Part shown: one piece after another, positions 6,286 to 10,552 of the stretch
Layout: every line of letters begins with the position of its first letter
Position numbering within the stretch: position 1 is the first letter of the stretch
Origin: Acidobacteriota bacterium
Lineage (GTDB): Bacteria > Acidobacteriota > Terriglobia > UBA7540
Reading direction: 5' to 3'
Length of the DNA: 10,552 nt
Assembly: GCA_021827245.1 (NCBI GenBank)
Contig: JAKAWN010000228.1
Location: 1-10,552 of the forward strand
Made by a program: the position numbers and the translations under genes
The notes under the pieces: model-generated
Seen by the model: the letters and a program-made list of their open reading frames with translations, nothing else
Told to the model about the DNA's origin: nothing
Databases searched by the model: none

Positions 6286-8652
6286 TCACTCGTCAAATGG
6301 CCACCGTCGGACTAACGCGTTCGAAACCGTCGGGCCTTGTTCTAATGGGAATGTTCGCCTCGTGCTCTTGACTGAGGCAATTCTTTCTTGCAGGAGCTTG
6401 GCTACACAAGACGTGAGTCTCTGTCTTTCTATCGCCCAAGAATGTTCGCGACAGACATCTTGTCCTCGTCGGACGATCTCTAACACCTCGTTGGTGTGAA
6501 AAAAGACATACTCAATCTTTTGTGCAAGATCTTCGGGGTCCCCCAGCTGGAAAAACACCAGCGAGTTGTCCTCAAAATAGTCGCAAACGCCAGCCGATCT
6601 CGGTGCAATAACGGGCTTGCCGAGGGCGAGGTACTCGAATATGCGCGTTGGAGTGTTCAGTTCTGCAAAAACGCTTCGATGATTCGGAATGACACCCACG
6701 TCGCATTCATCGATTGCCGGAATGAGGTCCTCCAACGACTTCCACCCCAGGTAATGAACTGCATCCTGCAATCCTTTATCGCGCACTGAATTCATCACAC
6801 GGCCTAAAAAGGCGGTGGGCTCGCCATACATTCTGAGTTCGGCGTTGGGGATCGACTTTCGAACCCGTGCAAGTGCGTCGACCGCCAGATCTACACCGTT
6901 TCGCTCTACCATCGAACCGTGATACATGATGACGAAACGTTCGCGTCGAGCGCCCGCATTGGTAGCGCCTATCCGGGGTGGACGCAGGAGAAAGATCCGG
7001 TCGTCAGGTGAATTCATCACAATATTCATCTTCTGTGAAGGACAACCACGCGAGGTGAACAGTCTTGCGAACGTGCGATTCACAGTAACAACGGCATCCG
7101 AAAAGGACATGCACCACTCCTCGACCTTTTTCATAAGGCGAACAGCCGGAGCATCAGGTTGCAATCCGAAAATCGTTGTCATAAGCTCGGGCATCGGATC
7201 ATGAAGATCGAGGATCACTTTTGCTCCGCAGAGTTGTGGGACAATTCCACTCAGGACCAGTATGTCAGGCATATTGTGCACATACACCAAATCGTACCCA
7301 CGGGTCAGCGTGCGCACAGCGAGAATTGCGGCAGAGGTCAGAAGGAATGCTCCGTATTCAAAGCCATACCTGAAGATCGAACCCCGATGGCGACTGATTG
7401 GAATGCGCAGGATGTCAATACCGTTTACGATCTCATGCCTCTGGCAATCAGTTTTTTCTCCGAGGCAGATCAGGTCGACTTTCATCCCCTTGCTGACAAG
7501 AGTCTCGGCAGCTCGCCGTGGGCGCGGGTCGTCTGGGAAAAAGGAGAACATGACCATGGCCACACGCTGCCCCTGGAGGCGCCAGTCACAGGAATCAGCT
7601 AAAGCCGAAAAGGACGACTCCTGAGGTGCAGACAGGGTAACCGGTCTTTCACCATCTGTTTCGCGAAGTCGCCTAGCATTGAGGTCGTTTGCAGAGGACG
7701 AGGAATCTGTTTTAAGCCACCCATCCCTTACTTGGTGTACATATGCGGCAACTTCTCTTGGTAGCGCAAACCACGCTTCCTGCCGGTATCTATTGGCAAC
7801 GTATTCCAAGAAATCGCTATAAATCTGAACTGCGTATTCTGAGGAACGCCGGACGTTCTCAAACCCCATGTAGTCAGGATGAGCGTTAACTAATGCCATC
7901 CCGCCATGCCGAGCGATCCAATCAAGTTTCCGAACCCAAGTGTCAATCCCTGACTCTCGCAGCAGAAGGAAGAGAGTCGAATCTTGTGGCAGGGTGTAAG
8001 GAAGTTCAACATAACCAGAGATGTCACTTCGCCCCACCCAGAACGGGAAGATCGTGTTCGTGCCATCTGGTTGGGGCTCAAACGGGTCTGTATCGAAACC
8101 GGAAGCGTCATATGCGATGTTAAGATCCCGGAGCCAATCAAAATTGTGAAGCATGAAACCTGATCGGAAACCGGTAGAGTCCCATTCTGCTAGATAATGA
8201 TTGATTCTTTGTGCATACCTTCTAAATTCTTTTTGCGACCCAAAAAGCTTGCCGTCATGGCGGAGATCGTGGACGCCCACTTCAAATCCATGTCCAGTAA
8301 GGAATTCTCGCAAAACCTTGGGTGTTTCATATTCCCCCTCAGGTACGAAGTTGAAGGATGAACGGAACCCTAACCGCATCTCCAACGCTGCGAGGTCCCG
8401 GCACCGATCTAGACCTCTTCTTCCCTCAACATCGTGGGTGAGGACAAAAGCAAACCTTCGCCCACCAGGCCATCCAATCCACCAGTCTGGCACTCTGCTC
8501 GCAAGTTCGTTAATGGACCAATAGGCTGAAAAACGACGCAGCGACCGCTTCGCCAGGAAGCGTCGCAGCGGCATTCGCGATTTCCTGGGAAATATTGGCC
8601 TTACTTGGAAGTAAGTTTCCACAAGTAGATGTCTCATGAACACCCCCACCAT
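6286..8652 (-). CDS. Fusion protein: NodB-like polysaccharide deacetylase domain plus GT4 glycosyltransferase
   Basis: A 788-residue two-domain protein. Residues about 65-305 resemble the NodB/CE4 deacetylase fold: LTHDVE (71-76) in the motif-1 position, H128-x3-H132 in GVHDLRHDG as metal-binding motif 2, GFRSGF (161-166) as motif 3, and NAHPDY (256-261) with a late His as motif 5. The second motif-1 Asp that usually binds metal is Val75, so activity is uncertain. A Ser-rich polar linker (about 312-358) leads to a GT-B fold GT4 domain (about 362-765). That domain has an N-terminal Rossmann start with the RRAAETL helix, DLHDPMPEL (482-490), YHGSMVERNGVD (577-588) and a donor-site motif around E673 (TRIFEYLALGKPVIAP). 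No membrane span is clear. The frame is uninterrupted, so the fusion is not a missed stop. It starts 111 nt after the aminotransferase gene, with a good ribosome site 9 nt before the ATG. Confidence 0.88.
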   Translation of the reverse strand: MVGVFMRHLLVETYFQVRPIFPRKSRMPLRRFLAKRSLRRFSAYWSINELASRVPDWWIGWPGGRRFAFVLTHDVEGRRGLDRCRDLAALEMRLGFRSSFNFVPEGEYETPKVLREFLTGHGFEVGVHDLRHDGKLFGSQKEFRRYAQRINHYLAEWDSTGFRSGFMLHNFDWLRDLNIAYDASGFDTDPFEPQPDGTNTIFPFWVGRSDISGYVELPYTLPQDSTLFLLLRESGIDTWVRKLDWIARHGGMALVNAHPDYMGFENVRRSSEYAVQIYSDFLEYVANRYRQEAWFALPREVAAYVHQVRDGWLKTDSSSSANDLNARRLRETDGERPVTLSAPQESSFSALADSCDWRLQGQRVAMVMFSFFPDDPRPRRAAETLVSKGMKVDLICLGEKTDCQRHEIVNGIDILRIPISRHRGSIFRYGFEYGAFLLTSAAILAVRTLTRGYDLVYVHNMPDILVLSGIVPQLCGAKVILDLHDPMPELMTTIFGLQPDAPAVRLMKKVEEWCMSFSDAVVTVNRTFARLFTSRGCPSQKMNIVMNSPDDRIFLLRPPRIGATNAGARRERFVIMYHGSMVERNGVDLAVDALARVRKSIPNAELRMYGEPTAFLGRVMNSVRDKGLQDAVHYLGWKSLEDLIPAIDECDVGVIPNHRSVFAELNTPTRIFEYLALGKPVIAPRSAGVCDYFEDNSLVFFQLGDPEDLAQKIEYVFFHTNEVLEIVRRGQDVCREHSWAIERQRLTSCVAKLLQERIASVKSTRRTFPLEQGPTVSNALVRRWPFDE

Positions 8653-8763
8653 GAAAAGAAGCCTTCCTGGTGAGACTTGTACTTAGCGGTGCACCTTATC
8701 TGCTGCCACCGGATAACAAGTGCAAGCGGAGATTCGAAGGAGTGGATAATGCTCTTCAATCAG
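8653..8763. other. 111-nt gap between aminotransferase and fusion genes
   Basis: This is one of two gaps of about 110 nt in an otherwise tightly packed locus. It holds the ribosome site of the fusion gene and a perfect 8-bp palindrome, ggtgcacc, at 8688-8695. No U-tailed hairpin and no convincing -35/-10 pair is visible on either strand. Confidence 0.5.
8662..8668 (-). promoter_or_regulatory. Ribosome binding site of the deacetylase-GT4 gene
   Basis: AGGAAGG on the minus strand lies 9 nt before the ATG at 8650-8652. It supports that start over the in-frame ATG five codons downstream. Confidence 0.7.
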
Positions 8764-9996
8764 TTATGCGGCAGCTTGGCGCTGCCGGGAAGCGGCTTCT
8801 TTAGCCATCGAGAAGAAGCGTTGTATTCGGTTAACGACGTATGCTTGTTCTTCTCGGCCAAGTTGCGGATACATCGGGAGGGAAAGTATTTCTTTCGCCA
8901 CTTGTTCGGCAACAGGAAAATCCCCTTCCTTATAACCCAAGTGCGCATAAGCCTTCTGAAGGTGGAGTGCTACAGGGTAGTGAACCCCTGTTCCAATGTG
9001 ACTCTTGGCAAGTTCATCTCGCAGCCCATTCCGGTCCGGGACGCGAATCACATAAAGGTGGTAGACTGCCTTGGAAAATGTGGGTTCAAACGGAACAAGA
9101 CATCCCGTCCCCGAAGCGGTCAATAGATCACTATAGCGAGCTGCCAAATCGCGCCGCATACGGTTCCACTCAGCAAGATATCGAAGCTTGATTCGCAAGA
9201 TGCCCGCCTGAATCGCATCGAGACGTCCGTTGTAGCCCTCGAGGTCGTGATAATACTTTTTCGCCTGCCCGTGGTCGCGAAGCATCCGCACCTTCTGCGC
9301 AAGTTCGTGGTCGTTAGTCGTTACCGCCCCGCCTTCTCCGCAAGCGCCGAGGTTTTTCCCGGGATAAAAGCTGAAGGCAGCCGCTCTCCCAATGGAACCG
9401 GCACGTTGCCACCGGTTCTCTTTTCGGGAATAGTACTCCGCTCCATGAGCCTGACATGCATCCTCAACAACCTTCAAACTGTACCGATCTGCGATGTCCA
9501 TGATGGGGTCCATGTCGGCCATTTGGCCATAGAGATGAACCGGCACGACAGCTGTAACGGCTCTCCCGGTTGCTTTGTGGACAAGCTTCCCCGCTCGCTC
9601 GTCCATCGTGCATTCTCTTTCGACAAACTCGCGTAACCGCTCCGGACTCAGCGTGTAGGTCTGCTCATTAATATCGACAAAGGCTATCGCGCCTCCAGCC
9701 TGGGAAATCGCTTCTGCGGTCGCTATAAACGTGTTCGGAACGGTAATCACAATATCGCCTGGCTGAACGCCACCCGCCATTAGCGCAAACCGGAGCGCAT
9801 CGGTACCGCTGCTGACTCCCACGCACTGCTTAGTTGTACAGAATTCGCCAAATGCCTTTTCAAAATCTTCAACCATGGGTCCGCCAATAAATCCTGCAGT
9901 GCGGAGGGCAGTCCGAAACACTTCGGTCAAAGAGTCTTCGAGCTCACGATGAGGCGTCACAAGGTCTACGAATGGTACGCTGAACGATTCGTTCAC
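8764..9996 (-). CDS. wbpE: PLP-dependent nucleotide-sugar aminotransferase (WbpE/WlbC-like)
   Basis: A 410-residue DegT/DnrJ/EryC1/StrS-family aminotransferase with fold type I PLP chemistry. Visible motifs are SSGTDALRF (62-70) binding the cofactor phosphate, PNTFIATAEAI (87-97), VEDACQAHGA (177-186) with the pyridine-contacting Asp179, and FYPGKNLGACGEGGAVTT (210-227), where Lys214 forms the internal aldimine. The late GVHYPVALHLQKAY segment is also typical. WbpE/WlbC aminate the 3-keto UDP-GlcNAc uronic acid produced by WbpB/WlbA, using glutamate. The specific substrate is inferred from the adjacent acetyltransferase and oxidoreductase. The protein is longer than WbpE (about 360 residues), partly because of extra sequence near 122-147 and 191-199. 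The start is GTG at 9994-9996, overlapping the preceding stop as GTGA and preceded by AGGTGG at 7 nt, so translation is coupled. Confidence 0.92.
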   Translation of the reverse strand: MNESFSVPFVDLVTPHRELEDSLTEVFRTALRTAGFIGGPMVEDFEKAFGEFCTTKQCVGVSSGTDALRFALMAGGVQPGDIVITVPNTFIATAEAISQAGGAIAFVDINEQTYTLSPERLREFVERECTMDERAGKLVHKATGRAVTAVVPVHLYGQMADMDPIMDIADRYSLKVVEDACQAHGAEYYSRKENRWQRAGSIGRAAAFSFYPGKNLGACGEGGAVTTNDHELAQKVRMLRDHGQAKKYYHDLEGYNGRLDAIQAGILRIKLRYLAEWNRMRRDLAARYSDLLTASGTGCLVPFEPTFSKAVYHLYVIRVPDRNGLRDELAKSHIGTGVHYPVALHLQKAYAHLGYKEGDFPVAEQVAKEILSLPMYPQLGREEQAYVVNRIQRFFSMAKEAASRQRQAAA

Positions 9997-10490
9997 TTCA
10001 CACCCACCTTTCCTTGAGAAATATACCTGAGAAATTTGGCAGGGTTGCCGGCGACAATGGCTCCACTTTCCACATTATTGGTAACGACACTGCCCGCTCC
10101 AATCAGTGCGTTCTCGCCAATGACAACCTTCGAGAGAATTGTTGAGCCGGACCCAATCGAGGCTCCATTTTTCACCAGCGTCGGCTCAACATGCCAGTCG
10201 CTTTCGGTCTGCAACTGGCCATTTGCATTGGTTGCACGGGGGTAGGTATCATTGATAAATGTCACGCCGTGCCCGACAAACACGTTGTCCTCTATGGTTA
10301 CACCTTCGCAAATAAACGTGTGACTGGAGATTTTGCAGTTTTTGCCGACCTTTGCATTTTTTTGAATTTCAACAAAGGCGCCGATTTTGGTGTTTGCTCC
10401 GATTTCACAACCGTAGAGATTGATAAATTTGGAAAGCCGGACGCCCCTGCCCATCTTTACGTCATTGGCAATACATCGATGATCGTTCAT
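9993..10490 (-). CDS. wbpD: Sugar N-acetyltransferase, left-handed beta-helix (WbpD/WlbB-like)
   Basis: A 165-residue acetyl-CoA-dependent acyltransferase built from hexapeptide repeats ([LIV]-G-x4 pattern, e.g. CEIGANTKIGAFVEI, VKNGASIGSGSTIL, VVIGENALIGAGSVV). A loop with FVGHGVTFINDTYPRA (71-86) interrupts the helix, and the end carries AGNPAK (147-152), the usual acetyl-CoA-proximal motif. The order oxidoreductase, acetyltransferase, aminotransferase and the loop sequence fit enzymes that acetylate the 3-amino group of UDP-2-acetamido-3-amino-2,3-dideoxyglucuronic acid. WbpD is about 190 residues, so this version is somewhat short. Relatives acting on dTDP-3-amino-6-deoxyhexoses (QdtC/FdtC type) are the main alternative, but the oxidoreductase neighbour argues against them. 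The ATG at 10488-10490 overlaps the previous stop as ATGA, with GGTGA four nt upstream. Confidence 0.88.
   Translation of the reverse strand: MNDHRCIANDVKMGRGVRLSKFINLYGCEIGANTKIGAFVEIQKNAKVGKNCKISSHTFICEGVTIEDNVFVGHGVTFINDTYPRATNANGQLQTESDWHVEPTLVKNGASIGSGSTILSKVVIGENALIGAGSVVTNNVESGAIVAGNPAKFLRYISQGKVGVK
10004..10009 (-). promoter_or_regulatory. Ribosome binding site inside the acetyltransferase gene for the GTG-start aminotransferase
   Basis: AGGTGG on the minus strand lies 7 nt before the GTG at 9994-9996, within the last codons of the acetyltransferase gene. It supports the non-ATG start and coupled translation. Confidence 0.65.
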
Positions 10491-10552
10491 AGATTCACCA
10501 CTTTGCCCTTCTGCTTAAGTGATTTGTCTGCTGCTTCAAGCATTCGCACAAT
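10487..10552 (-). CDS. C-terminal end of probable Gfo/Idh/MocA oxidoreductase (WbpB/WlbA-like, partial)
   Basis: An open frame enters from the right edge and ends TGA at 10487-10489, giving 21 residues: IVRMLEAADKSLKQKGKVVN and a final Leu. A basic amphipathic helix of the form R-x-L-E-A-A-x-x-S-L-K followed by a short G-x-x-V tail is the usual end of WbpB/WlbA-type NAD-dependent oxidoreductases. Those enzymes oxidise C3 of UDP-GlcNAc uronic acid and work in tandem with the aminotransferase. The stop overlaps the acetyltransferase start as ATGA. With so few residues the family call rests on this resemblance plus context, and the rest of the gene must lie beyond the window. Confidence 0.62.
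   Translation of the reverse strand: MVRMLEAADKSLKQKGKVVNL

Noticed and set aside
7159..7602. 147-codon plus-strand open frame
   Set aside because: Antisense to the GT4 half of the fusion protein; its composition is without domain structure and the opposite frame carries clear motifs.
7590..7720. Possible missed stop or frameshift between the deacetylase and GT4 domains
   Set aside because: The frame is open throughout, and the linker is polar and Ser-rich, as expected for a real inter-domain linker. A sequencing error cannot be fully excluded without reads.
8653..8763. Possible sigma-70 promoter (TTGCAC or TTGTTA with a downstream AGATAA)
   Set aside because: Matches to both consensus boxes are poor and spacing is not optimal, so it cannot be called.
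8677..9126. 149-codon plus-strand open frame
   Set aside because: It lies antisense to the well-supported aminotransferase gene, shows no recognisable domain, and is explained as a shadow of minus-strand coding.
1..10552. CRISPR arrays, insertion sequences, tRNA or rRNA genes, riboswitches
   Set aside because: No regularly spaced repeats, transposase motifs, terminal inverted repeats with target duplications, or recognisable RNA gene features were seen; nearly all bases are accounted for by minus-strand coding genes.

Overview
The window is one continuous stretch of a surface-polysaccharide (O-antigen or exopolysaccharide type) biosynthesis locus. All eight genes lie on the minus strand, so transcription runs from high to low coordinates. 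Moderate GC, hldE and an O-antigen ligase/polymerase-like protein point to a Gram-negative bacterium. Protein character is reminiscent of Acidobacteriota or a similar environmental phylum, but that placement is weak inference, and no rRNA or other taxonomic marker is present. Both ends cut through genes, so the fragment may be a contig or part of one.

Right part (10552 to 8764): three tightly coupled genes make a nucleotide-activated amino-uronic sugar. They are the last 21 residues of a Gfo/Idh/MocA-type oxidoreductase, a left-handed beta-helix N-acetyltransferase (WbpD/WlbB type) and a PLP sugar aminotransferase (WbpE/WlbC type). Each stop overlaps the next start (ATGA, then GTGA). Order and families match Bordetella wlbA-wlbB-wlbC and the Pseudomonas wbpB/D/E enzymes that convert UDP-GlcNAc uronic acid to UDP-2,3-diacetamido-2,3-dideoxyglucuronic acid.

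Middle part (8652 to 3731): after a 111-nt gap comes a 788-residue protein joining a NodB-like polysaccharide deacetylase domain to a GT4 glycosyltransferase. It is followed by bifunctional HldE (ADP-heptose precursor synthesis) and, after a 114-nt gap, a GT2 glycosyltransferase.

Left part (3720 to 1): a predicted alpha/alpha-toroid protein of the kind found in polysaccharide loci (VpsJ-like), an AsnB-type glutamine amidotransferase/synthetase, and the N-terminal 168 residues of a multi-membrane-span O-antigen ligase/polymerase-like protein.

Together these suggest a glycan containing a diacetamido-uronic acid, perhaps amidated by the AsnB-like protein and perhaps with a heptose-derived residue. 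Two visible glycosyltransferase activities would assemble it, a deacetylase-like domain might trim it, and a Wzy/WaaL-type membrane protein would polymerise or ligate it. No mobile element, CRISPR array, tRNA, rRNA or convincing terminator is visible. A perfect 20-bp inverted repeat, with one copy exactly at the left edge, may be an assembly artefact.
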